From Dehalococcoidia bacterium UBA2158 (GTDB taxonomy: Bacteria; Chloroflexota; Dehalococcoidia; Lucifugimonadales; UBA3495): a DNA stretch of 64,000 bases. The translations under genes and the position numbers were made by a program. The notes under the pieces are model-generated. The model was not told the origin of the DNA. It ran no database searches and worked only from the letters and a program-made list of their open reading frames with translations. Shown here one piece after another: positions 45,187 through 52,154 of the stretch (position 1 is its first letter; each line of letters starts with the position of its first letter). The stretch spans positions 15,752 to 79,751 of the forward strand of contig DCWQ01000061.1 of the NCBI GenBank assembly GCA_002328185.1. Direction: 5' to 3'.

Positions 45187-45300
45187 CCGTCATTCCTGCG
45201 AAGGTCGGAATCCACTGCGCCAGATTTCGGGCAGTAACTTAGACACTAGTCTTTTGACTCCAGCCGGCTACATGGATTCCTGCCTTCGCAGGAATGACGG
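45187..45300. repeat. 114-bp MITE-like element with 28-bp terminal inverted repeats
   Basis: The ends, CCGTCATTCCTGCGAAGG... and ...CCTTCGCAGGAATGACGG, are reverse complements over 28 bp with two mismatches. The 58 bp interior is non-coding. A degenerate relative is at 10811-10907 and the core GTCATTCC/GGAATGAC also appears at 18245. No transposase is near; it may be mobilised in trans. Confidence 0.75.
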
Positions 45301-45377
45301 CAAACGTCTTTTGACTATCGTCAAATGACTTTCAGAGAACCGCCGCCCCCATCGTGGTATATCCACCCCGCTGCCGC

Positions 45378-45383
45378 TATAAT
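45378..45383 (+). promoter_or_regulatory. Candidate -10 box of the CoA-transferase cluster
   Basis: A perfect TATAAT about 59 bp upstream of the first CoA-transferase gene; the -35 region (TGGTAT, 17 bp upstream) is weak. Confidence 0.4.
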
Positions 45384-45441
45384 GCGATGCTGCGCAAAAT
45401 TCCGAGCCCCCTAGATACGTCTAAGAAACAGGAATCCACAG

Positions 45442-46143
45442 ATGACCAGTGCCCCCGAAAATCGCTCTGCCAAAGGCAAGGTCTACCCCTCGGCCCAAGC
45501 GGCCCTGAAAGGCATCGCCGATGGCGCGTCCGTGCTGGTCGCCGGGTTCGCCGGATGCGGCATACCGGAGAAACTGTTGCGTGGGTTGGCCGAGACCGGG
45601 GTTACAGGACTGACGCTCATCTGCCAAGGGACGTGGGTCCCAGAGCCGGACACGTTCGGAGTCGCCGACCTGGTTGCCAACGGACAAGTCAAAAAGATGG
45701 TCTCGCCACTGCCCTTTCATCCCAAGCACGGTGGCCCGGTGAAAGAACTTTGGGAGTCGGGCAAGTTGGAGCTCGAGGTCGTGCCCCAGGGCGTCTTGGC
45801 CGAGCGGCTGAGAGCAGGCGGCGCGGGCATCGGCGGCGTGTTCCTGCCCACCGGCGCCAGGACGAGGTTCACAGAAGGCAAAGAACTGCGCCCCTTCGAC
45901 GGCAAAGAGCACGTTTTGGAATTCGCCTTGAAGGCCGATTTCGCCGTGCTTAGAGCCAAGGGCGCCGACACCCTGGGCAACTTGGAGTACCAGGGGGCCG
46001 GCCGCAACTGGAACCCCACCATGGCCATGGCCGCCGCGACCGTTGTGGCCGAGGTTGACCAGGTACACGAACCGGGCGGAATCGACCCTGAGGTGGTCAT
46101 CACCCAGGCCATATTCATCGACCGCTTGGTCCTAGCCGATTAA
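45442..46143 (+). CDS. Class I CoA-transferase, A subunit
   Basis: A 233-residue alpha subunit of a 3-oxoacid CoA-transferase-like enzyme. The CoA-binding GASVLVAGFAGCGIPEKLLRGL near residue 30 matches the GxGGFG region, ELEVVPQGVLAERLRAGGAGIGGVF near 108 matches EVxPQGTLAERIRAGGAGIPAFY, and ADFAVLRAKGADTLGNLEYQGAGRNWNP near 168 is the next signature. It needs a B subunit for the catalytic Glu. It is followed 20 bp later by a B-A fusion gene and then a normal B gene. Substrate unknown; an acetoacetate-type 3-oxoacid is the family's usual partner. Confidence 0.93.
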   Translation: MTSAPENRSAKGKVYPSAQAALKGIADGASVLVAGFAGCGIPEKLLRGLAETGVTGLTLICQGTWVPEPDTFGVADLVANGQVKKMVSPLPFHPKHGGPVKELWESGKLELEVVPQGVLAERLRAGGAGIGGVFLPTGARTRFTEGKELRPFDGKEHVLEFALKADFAVLRAKGADTLGNLEYQGAGRNWNPTMAMAAATVVAEVDQVHEPGGIDPEVVITQAIFIDRLVLAD

Positions 46144-46163
46144 TCGCAGGAGATCAATTCCAG

Positions 46164-47558
46164 ATGCCCGGTACTCTGTTAAACCCCGCGGACATTGCCC
46201 GCCGCGCCGCCCAGGAGCTTTTCTCCGGAGCAGTCTCCGCCCTGGGTCCGGGAATCCCCTGTTACCTGCCCGATGAGTTGCCGAGCAACGGCGGAGTCTG
46301 GTTCCTGGCCGACAGCGGTGCCTTGGGTATCGGTGGACCGGAGTCTGGTTCTAGCGCCGTGGACGCCGGTGGCAACACGGTGTCGCTGCTGGCCGGGGGC
46401 GCGTATACCGGCGTGGTGGACATCGCTGGCATCCTCCGTGGTGGCCACACCGATATCGCATTCTTGCAGCCGTCCCAGGTGGCAGCCAACGGGGATTTCG
46501 TGCATTGGACCACCGAGGCCACAGAGGGGCTATTTGCTCCCGGACCAGCGGTTGACATGGCCTACGGAGCTGCCACGGTGGTTGCCGTCATGCCTCACCA
46601 ATATCCGGGCGGCCGTTCAAACATCGTCGAGAAATGCAGCCTGCCGGTGGACGGGCCGGAGCAAGTTGAAATAATCATCACCGACGCCGCGGTGTTGAAG
46701 GTCGGCCCGGCCGGTCTGGAGTTGTTGGAATTAGCTCCCGGTTGGACGGCCGAAGAGATAGAGGCCATCACGGACGCGCCTCTGAAGATCTCATCCGGCC
46801 TGAAAGAGATGACGTTCCAGGCCCCAACCCTAGAACCGCCCAACAAGGTCTACTCCAGCGCCATGGAAGCCCTCAAGGACGTGCCCGAGGGTTCGACTAT
46901 CAATATTGATGGGTTTGCCGGGCCGGGCGGGATGGCGCATTATCTGATGGTCGGGCTGCGTGACGTGGGGGTTAAGGGATTGCAGTTGATCAGCAACACG
47001 GCGGGTGTAGCCCGCGTGAGCGCGTTTGGGGCGCCCAATGTCATCGACCACAGTATCTTGGTCGAGAACAACCAAGTTGCCAAGGCCACCGCGTCCTACC
47101 CTGTTTCCCCTTCGGCTTCCCGGCCCAGCGTCTTCGAGGAGGCCTTCAATCGCCGCGAAACAGAACTGGAAGTCGTGCCCCAGGGAACGCTGGCCGAAAA
47201 GCTGCGCTGCGGCGGGGCAGGGGTGGCGGCCTTCTACACTCCCACCGGCGCGGGCACCCTGCTGGCCGATGGTAAAGAAGCCCGGAACATCGGCGGCAAA
47301 GAATACATCCTGGAGACGGGCTTACGGGCAGATTTCTGCATCATCCGGGGCCACAAGGCCGACACCCTGGGCAACGTCGTCTACAAGGGCACTTCCCGGA
47401 ACTTCAACCCGGTGATGGCCACCACCGCCCGGATAACCGTGGTAGAGGTTGATGAGATCGTGGAGCCAGGCCAACTGGGTCCCGAAGAGATCATTACTCC
47501 CGGCCTATACATCGACCGAATCGTCCTCCGGCCCCCGGATTTCTCGGCATATCTGTGA
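46164..47558 (+). CDS. Fused degenerate B plus A class I CoA-transferase
   Basis: A 464-residue protein fusing a B-like domain (residues about 8-205) to an A domain (about 220-460), the reverse of the A-B order in human SCOT. The A half has NIDGFAGPGGMAHYLMVGL, EVVPQGTLAEKLRCGGAGVAAFYTPTG and KADTLGNVVYKGTSRNFNP. In the B half the catalytic Glu, found in SESGIL of the true B subunit downstream, is Asp in LADSGALG; ELAPGWTAEEIEAITDAPLKIS confirms the alignment. The B half is therefore probably non-catalytic, and the A half likely depends on the separate B protein. AGGAG lies 11 nt upstream. Confidence 0.88.
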   Translation: MPGTLLNPADIARRAAQELFSGAVSALGPGIPCYLPDELPSNGGVWFLADSGALGIGGPESGSSAVDAGGNTVSLLAGGAYTGVVDIAGILRGGHTDIAFLQPSQVAANGDFVHWTTEATEGLFAPGPAVDMAYGAATVVAVMPHQYPGGRSNIVEKCSLPVDGPEQVEIIITDAAVLKVGPAGLELLELAPGWTAEEIEAITDAPLKISSGLKEMTFQAPTLEPPNKVYSSAMEALKDVPEGSTINIDGFAGPGGMAHYLMVGLRDVGVKGLQLISNTAGVARVSAFGAPNVIDHSILVENNQVAKATASYPVSPSASRPSVFEEAFNRRETELEVVPQGTLAEKLRCGGAGVAAFYTPTGAGTLLADGKEARNIGGKEYILETGLRADFCIIRGHKADTLGNVVYKGTSRNFNPVMATTARITVVEVDEIVEPGQLGPEEIITPGLYIDRIVLRPPDFSAYL

Positions 47559-47602
47559 CCTATCTTTCCCCTGGATTTATCTTATAAGTAAGGGTCCGAC
47601 CG

Positions 47603-48286
47603 ATGACATCGTTAGCTGATAAAGAGCGTCTGCCCAGGGAGATCGTCGCCATGCGGGTGGCTAAGGAGCTACCCGACGGCTCGTACGTGAACTTGGGCAT
47701 CGGCATCCCCACGCTGGTCTCCAGCTTTGTGCCCGAAGGCCGGGCGGTCTTCTACCACAGCGAAAGCGGAATCCTGAATTGCGGCCCGGTCGTCGACCTA
47801 GGGGATGAAGAACAAGAAGACATCGACCTGATCAACGCCGGCGGCCAGTATCTCCAGAGCATCGGCGGGATGTCGTTCTTCGACTCGGCGGAGGCCTTCG
47901 CCATGATCCGGGGTGGCCATGTGGACGTGACGGTCCTGGGCTCCCACCAGGTGTCAGCCAAGGGCGACCTGGCCAACTGGATGCTGCCCCAGCGGGGTGT
48001 GGGCAACGTGGGCGGCGCCATGGACCTGGCCACCGGCGCCAGGGTTATCGTCGCCATGGAGCACATCGACCGCAACGGCCAGCCCAAGATAGTCGAGGAG
48101 TGCACATTCCCCCTGACCGGCAAGGGGTGTGTCTATCTGATCGTCACCGACCTGGCGGTCATAGAATGCGACGGCCAGGGTCTGACCCTGAAAGAAATAG
48201 CCCCGGGTTGGACACCAGAAGAGGTGCAGCAACTGACCGGGGCCAAATTGACTATTTCGCCGGACGTAGGGGAATTCGAGCTCTAG
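47603..48286 (+). CDS. Class I CoA-transferase, B subunit with catalytic Glu
   Basis: A 227-residue beta subunit. LPDGSYVNLGIGIPTLVSSFVP near residue 20 is the GxGxPT motif, VFYHSESGIL near 51 holds the catalytic Glu that becomes CoA-thioester-linked, and MIRGGHVDVTVLGSHQVSAKGDLANW near 95 and GWTPEEVQQLTGAKLTIS at the end are typical. It is the only B domain in the cluster with the Glu, so it may serve both A domains. AAGGG lies 8 nt before the ATG. Confidence 0.95.
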   Translation: MTSLADKERLPREIVAMRVAKELPDGSYVNLGIGIPTLVSSFVPEGRAVFYHSESGILNCGPVVDLGDEEQEDIDLINAGGQYLQSIGGMSFFDSAEAFAMIRGGHVDVTVLGSHQVSAKGDLANWMLPQRGVGNVGGAMDLATGARVIVAMEHIDRNGQPKIVEECTFPLTGKGCVYLIVTDLAVIECDGQGLTLKEIAPGWTPEEVQQLTGAKLTISPDVGEFEL

Positions 48287-48334
48287 TCTTCTACCCCCGA
48301 TGTCCTGGCTTTGGAGATTTCTAGCGCTTGTCCG

Positions 48335-48835
48335 CTATCCTTCAATAAAAATCAACTGAGCATCGACGACGTGAAACCCAGTGTCGATGATTTCGGAGGT
48401 CTCTTGTGCCGTGTCGAAGATCAACACCTTCGACCGGTCCCCATCTTCGTAGAAAGGCTTGATCAGTACGTAACCGCCGTCTGCATCGATAGTCGAATTG
48501 AACCCCGTGACCGCCTTGCCTATGGACGGCATATCGAATTCATAAACTGTAAAGACATCCGGGTCTGAAATGCTGGCGGCTAAGATCTCGATAGAATAGC
48601 CTGCCGGCTTTTTGAGGAAACCCGCCCAGTAGGCCATGCCGCCGGCGATCACCACGTTCCGCCAACTGTTGCCCTGATAGTCGTCCCAGCCCTCAAATTC
48701 GAAGGCGGTGATGTAGAACTCGGCAGGTTGGCCCGTATCAGGGTCCACCGTAAACAAGCGAACGCAGGCGGCAAACAAAAGTAGACCGGCGCCCAACAGC
48801 ACCGCAGCCTTCAAACTTTTAAGATTATCTATCAT
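48335..48835 (-). CDS. Putative membrane-anchored or lipoprotein of unknown function
   Basis: A 166-residue protein I do not recognise. Residues 8-24 form a hydrophobic segment (AAVLLGAGLLLFAAC) ending in Cys, like a loose lipobox, so it is probably exported and tethered outside. The rest is a beta-rich, acidic domain (FYITAFEFEGWDDYQGNSW, VTGFNSTIDADGGYVLI, KVLIFDTAQETSEIIDTG) reminiscent of a beta-propeller or WD-like fragment. GGGAGG lies 4 nt before the ATG. Convergent with the CoA-transferase cluster and divergent from the thi operon. Confidence 0.7.
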   Translation of the reverse strand: MIDNLKSLKAAVLLGAGLLLFAACVRLFTVDPDTGQPAEFYITAFEFEGWDDYQGNSWRNVVIAGGMAYWAGFLKKPAGYSIEILAASISDPDVFTVYEFDMPSIGKAVTGFNSTIDADGGYVLIKPFYEDGDRSKVLIFDTAQETSEIIDTGFHVVDAQLIFIEG

Positions 48836-49020
48836 GATGCCTCCCAGGGGCGGAGTGGTAGACCGGTCTCTGGCTGTAGGGGCCGTTGATTCAATTATTG
48901 GTTGATACCTACGTTAATTCAATCCACATTCAAAAGCCGTGGCGGCAGTCACAGATTATTAGTTGGTTTCAAGGTCTGCGATAGCGCACGCGTGTCTGGT
49001 TTTTGAGGCTGATTGTTTCG

Positions 49021-49049
49021 TTGACACCTCTTTGGGCCGGTGCTATCCT
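49021..49049 (+). promoter_or_regulatory. Strong sigma70 promoter of the thi operon
   Basis: TTGACA (49021-49026), 17 bp, TATCCT (49044-49049) with a TGC extension. Transcription would start near 49056, just before the TPP aptamer. The 185 bp between 48836 and here show nothing else. Confidence 0.8.
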
Positions 49050-49074
49050 TTTTCAACAACAGAACTGTAGACAC

Positions 49075-49168
49075 GTTCTGGCGGGAGCTTGGGTAAGCCA
49101 GGCTGAGAGGGTGGCCAAAATCGCCGCCGACCGTCTGTACCTGACCCAGGTAATACTGGCGCAGGGAT
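49075..49168 (+). ncRNA. TPP riboswitch (THI element)
   Basis: The hallmark blocks are present in order: GCGGGAGC, GGCTGAGAGGG (49101-49111), then CTGACCCAGGTAATACTGGC and GCAGGGA (49141-49167), matching CUGAGA and ACCUGA-N-GGUUAAUACCGGCGUAGGGA of the thiamine pyrophosphate aptamer. A terminator hairpin follows 27 nt later, so ligand binding probably causes premature termination ahead of thiG. Confidence 0.95.
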
Positions 49169-49194
49169 TAGACGCAACAGCAGACTTACGAAGC

Positions 49195-49227
49195 AGCCTC
49201 CAGGAATTAACCCTGGTGGCTTTTTTT
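49195..49227 (+). terminator. Riboswitch-controlled terminator before thiG
   Basis: AGCCTCCAGG (49195-49204) pairs with CCTGGTGGCT (49212-49221) with one mismatch, followed by a seven-base T run ending at 49227. It lies in the leader between the TPP aptamer and thiG and is the expected expression platform. Confidence 0.9.
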
Positions 49228-49250
49228 ATCCCGAAAGGAGATTGGACAAT

Positions 49251-50042
49251 ATGTCCGATGAGCTAGTAATCGGTGGCAAGTCTTTCAACTCCCGGCTCAT
49301 AGTGGGGACTGGCCGGTACCGCACCATGGAAGAGATGGTGGCCGCGGTTGAGGCTTCGGGGACTGAGATGATCACGGTGGCCATCCGACGCCTGGACCTG
49401 GACGACCCCACCAGCAAGACCCTTCTGGATTTCATCGACTGGAACAAGTACCAGATACTGCCCAATACGGCCGGTTGCGCCACAGTGGAAGAAGCTCTGT
49501 TCGTCGCCAAGTTAGGCCGGGAAGTAGGCCAGACCGACTTTGTGAAGCTGGAGGTCATCCCAGACCCCCACTACCTGTTCCCCGACGGCGCCGCCACCCT
49601 TGAGGCGGCGCGTCTCCTGGTGAAAGACGGGTTCAAGGTGCTGCCCTACATCCACGCCGACCCAACGTTGGCCAAGAACCTGGAAGACGCCGGCTGCGTG
49701 GCCGTTATGCCTCTGGGCTCGGCCATCGGCTCCGGCCAGGGCATCCACACCGTGGAAGAGGTCAAGATCATCATCGAGCAGGCCAACATCCCGGTGGTCG
49801 TCGACGCTGGTTTGGCCGTCCCCTCCGACGCCTCTCAGGCGCTGGAGTTGGGAGCCGACGCCGTGCTGGTGAACACCGCCATCGCCCAGGCCCAGGACCC
49901 GGCCCTGATGGGAACGGCGTTCAAGCAGGGCGTGTCAGCGGGCCGCAACGCCTATCTGGCAGGACGTATCGCAGTGCGTAAAGAAGCCATCGCCAGCAGC
50001 CCCACCACCGACGTTCCCCAGCCGGTGTCGGCCAGTAGTTAA
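49251..50042 (+). CDS. thiG: Thiazole synthase
   Basis: A 263-residue ThiG, condensing deoxyxylulose phosphate with dehydroglycine and ThiS-thiocarboxylate to the thiazole moiety. LVIGGKSFNSRLIVGTGRY opens it; the Schiff-base Lys is in TDFVKLEVIPDPHYLFPD near residue 95; PLGSAIGSGQGI near 160 and DAGLAVPSDASQALELGADAVLVNTAIA near 185 bind phosphate. Start ATG 49251 is preferred: AAAGGAG lies 10 nt upstream, whereas an in-frame TTG at 49242 would be only 1 nt from it. First gene behind the TPP riboswitch. Confidence 0.97.
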   Translation: MSDELVIGGKSFNSRLIVGTGRYRTMEEMVAAVEASGTEMITVAIRRLDLDDPTSKTLLDFIDWNKYQILPNTAGCATVEEALFVAKLGREVGQTDFVKLEVIPDPHYLFPDGAATLEAARLLVKDGFKVLPYIHADPTLAKNLEDAGCVAVMPLGSAIGSGQGIHTVEEVKIIIEQANIPVVVDAGLAVPSDASQALELGADAVLVNTAIAQAQDPALMGTAFKQGVSAGRNAYLAGRIAVRKEAIASSPTTDVPQPVSASS

Positions 50043-50046
50043 GCCG

Positions 50047-50706
50047 GTGACACTCTCTCTGCCCAAGCCTTGCCTGTGCTTGGTGACCGACCGCTCGGCA
50101 ACCTCCGGCGACCTGGTTGAACGGGTGGCCCAGGCAGTCCAAGGCGGGGTCGATCTGGTGCAGCTAAGGGAGAAAGACCTGTCCGGAGGCCAGTTGTTGG
50201 AACTGGCGGAGTCTCTCTTGAAGGTTATCGGACGGCGCGCCCGCCTGATCGTGAACGAACGGGCCGATGTGGCCCTGGCGGCCAGAGCCCAAGGGGTCCA
50301 ATTGGGAGAAGACGGGTTGCCGGTTAGCGCGGCCCGAATGGCCGTTGGCAGCGGAGCGCTGGTCGGACGATCGGTACACTCGGTCCAGGCCGCGGCCCAA
50401 GCAGAAGCCGAGGGTGCCGACTTCCTGGTAGTCGGCACCATGTTCGCCTCCAGGTCCCATCCAGGCGAGGAGCCGGAGGGCCCCGGTCTGATGCGGCAGA
50501 TATCGGCAAAGTGTCGATTGCCGCTAATCGGAATCGGGGGAATCACCCCAGAGAACGCGGCTGAAGTGATCAAGGCCAGAGCGTCCGGAGTGGCGGTGAT
50601 TAGCAACATTTTGGCGGCGCCGGACCCGAAAATTGCCGCCGAAAAGCTGAAAGAATCCATCCAGAAAGCCTGGCGGATACACGGAAAGCCAACCGGTGTA
50701 ACATAG
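50047..50706 (+). CDS. thiE: Thiamine-phosphate synthase
   Basis: A 219-residue TIM-barrel protein joining the pyrimidine and thiazole halves of thiamine. KPCLCLVTDRSATSG, GVDLVQLREKDLSGGQLLELA near residue 35, LIVNERADVALAARAQGVQLGEDGLP near 80 and VVGTMFASRSHPG near 130 are ThiE markers; GIGGITPENAAEVIKARASGVAVIS near 165 binds phosphate. TenI-type isomerases share the fold, but the pyrimidine/phosphate loop residues favour ThiE. The GTG start is 4 nt after thiG. Confidence 0.93.
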   Translation: MTLSLPKPCLCLVTDRSATSGDLVERVAQAVQGGVDLVQLREKDLSGGQLLELAESLLKVIGRRARLIVNERADVALAARAQGVQLGEDGLPVSAARMAVGSGALVGRSVHSVQAAAQAEAEGADFLVVGTMFASRSHPGEEPEGPGLMRQISAKCRLPLIGIGGITPENAAEVIKARASGVAVISNILAAPDPKIAAEKLKESIQKAWRIHGKPTGVT

Positions 50707-50736
50707 GGCAATCCAAGCTATGACTGAATCAAAGTT

Positions 50737-50940
50737 ATGATCAACCTGACAGTGAACGGAAAACCTCGCCCTATCGAAACCGCCGTGGACCTGGAGACCT
50801 ATTTGGCGTCCTTCGGCTTCAACCTTCAGTTCGTGGCGGTTGGGTACAACGGCGATGTCATCAAGAAAGAAGATTTCGCCGGCCTCAATTTGAAAGATGG
50901 CGACGTGCTAGAGATCGTGCGTCCCGTCGGCGGCGGATGA
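50737..50940 (+). CDS. thiS: Sulfur carrier protein ThiS
   Basis: A 67-residue ubiquitin-like carrier. MINLTVNGKPRPIE opens it, GYNGDVIKKEDFAG is central and the chain ends in DVLEIVRPVGGG with the Gly-Gly C-terminus that is adenylated and thiocarboxylated. The last gene of the thiG-thiE-thiS operon, 30 bp after thiE; having thiS last is less common. No thiF, thiC, thiD or thiH is present here. Confidence 0.95.
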   Translation: MINLTVNGKPRPIETAVDLETYLASFGFNLQFVAVGYNGDVIKKEDFAGLNLKDGDVLEIVRPVGGG

Positions 50941-51025
50941 CCCTAGGCTGATTTCGCGGCCACAAATCTCTAACTGTTATCGGCCCGTAGACGCCCGACG
51001 GGTCCGGTGGTTAAGATACCGCCTT

Positions 51026-51310
51026 ATGGTCGATACCTATTCGGTAACCAACGATGCAATCGATCCGTTATTGGCGGATGTGGTGAAAGGCAACCAGGAC
51101 AAGGTTGTCGGCTGGCTGCAGGGAGAGCCGGGCTCTTGGGGCTTCATCGCCGGGCAGGCGGTGATTGCTGTGCGTGGGCAAGCGGGCCGCGACCTGGCCG
51201 ACACGGAACGCAGGTTGGTCTGGAGCCGCATGTGGTGGTGGCTGGAACAGGTTAGGGCCAGGCTCGACGGCCCCATTTATCCGGTAATCCGCCAAACTGG
51301 CCCTCCTTGA
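51026..51310 (+). CDS. Small conserved-looking protein of unknown function
   Basis: A 94-residue protein without a recognised domain. It begins TYSVTNDAIDPLLADVVKGNQDKVVGWLQGEPGSWGFIAGQAV and has a Trp-rich centre (LVWSRMWWWLEQVRARL). The spacing GNxxKVxxWLxGxxGxWGFLAGQVV suggests a soluble helical protein seen next to biosynthetic genes in Chloroflexi, from general memory only. It starts 85 bp after thiS on the same strand; there is no obvious ribosome site, and nothing shows a thiamine role. Confidence 0.6.
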   Translation: MVDTYSVTNDAIDPLLADVVKGNQDKVVGWLQGEPGSWGFIAGQAVIAVRGQAGRDLADTERRLVWSRMWWWLEQVRARLDGPIYPVIRQTGPP

Positions 51311-51343
51311 AATCGCTAGGCGACCCACTCGTATATACTTTCT

Positions 51344-52108
51344 GTGAGCAATCCGCAGTTAATGGCTGCGGTCAACGCCCTTTTCTGCGACAAGATGCCC
51401 GACTTTATAATCACCGCCACCGGTATACATAAGACCTACGACACCGGCACCGTCAAAGTGAACGCCCTCCGGGGGGTCGATCTGACCGTGGAGCGCGGTG
51501 AGATGGTCGCAATCATGGGCCCCAGCGGCTGCGGCAAGACCACCATGTTGAACTGCCTTTCCGGCCTGGACGAGATCGACTCCGGCCAAGTGGTCATCGA
51601 CGGCGTGATTCTCCACGACCTGCCCGACGACGAGCGCAGCGATTACCGCGCCCGCCGCATGGGCTTCGTCTTCCAGCTCTACAACCTGCTTCCCGTATTG
51701 TCGGCGGTGGAGAACGTGGAACTGCCCCTTCTGGTGTCGGGATCCAAACCCGCCGAGTCCCGCAAACGGTCCATGGATCTACTAGAAATGGTGGGGTTGA
51801 GCGACCGGGCCCAGCACCTTCCCGGCGAACTTTCGGGTGGGCAACGCCAGCGTGTGACCATCGCCCGCGCCCTGGTCAACCAGCCGTCCATCGTTTGGGC
51901 CGACGAACCCACCGGCGACCTCGATAGCGAGACGGCGTCGGAGATCATGGACCTCATGTGCCAACTGAACGCTGACAACGGCCAGAGTTTCGTGCTCGTC
52001 ACCCACTCGGTCGATGTAGGCAACCGGGCCCACCGCATCGTCCGCATGCGTGACGGCGAGATCGTGAACGACGGCAACGGAAACGGCCAGACCTCCGGAA
52101 ACCTATAA
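51344..52108 (+). CDS. ABC transporter ATPase (MacB/LolD type)
   Basis: An ABC ATPase of about 237-254 residues. ITATGIHKTYDTGTVKVNALRGVDLTVERGEMVAIMGPSGCGKTTMLNCLSGLD carries Walker A; FVFQLYNLLPVLSAVENVELP is the Q-loop; LPGELSGGQRQRVTIARAL the signature; PSIVWADEPTGDLDS Walker B; THSVD the H-loop. This is the branch pairing with FtsX-like permeases for export or lipoprotein/envelope work. GTG 51344 is the outer start; the family N-terminus favours ATG 51395, but no ribosome site decides it. The permease gene follows 46 bp later. Confidence 0.93.
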   Translation: MSNPQLMAAVNALFCDKMPDFIITATGIHKTYDTGTVKVNALRGVDLTVERGEMVAIMGPSGCGKTTMLNCLSGLDEIDSGQVVIDGVILHDLPDDERSDYRARRMGFVFQLYNLLPVLSAVENVELPLLVSGSKPAESRKRSMDLLEMVGLSDRAQHLPGELSGGQRQRVTIARALVNQPSIVWADEPTGDLDSETASEIMDLMCQLNADNGQSFVLVTHSVDVGNRAHRIVRMRDGEIVNDGNGNGQTSGNL

Positions 52109-52154
52109 CGCCCCGATTAAGCTAATAGCCGGGTAATCTACCGCCAGGACAACT

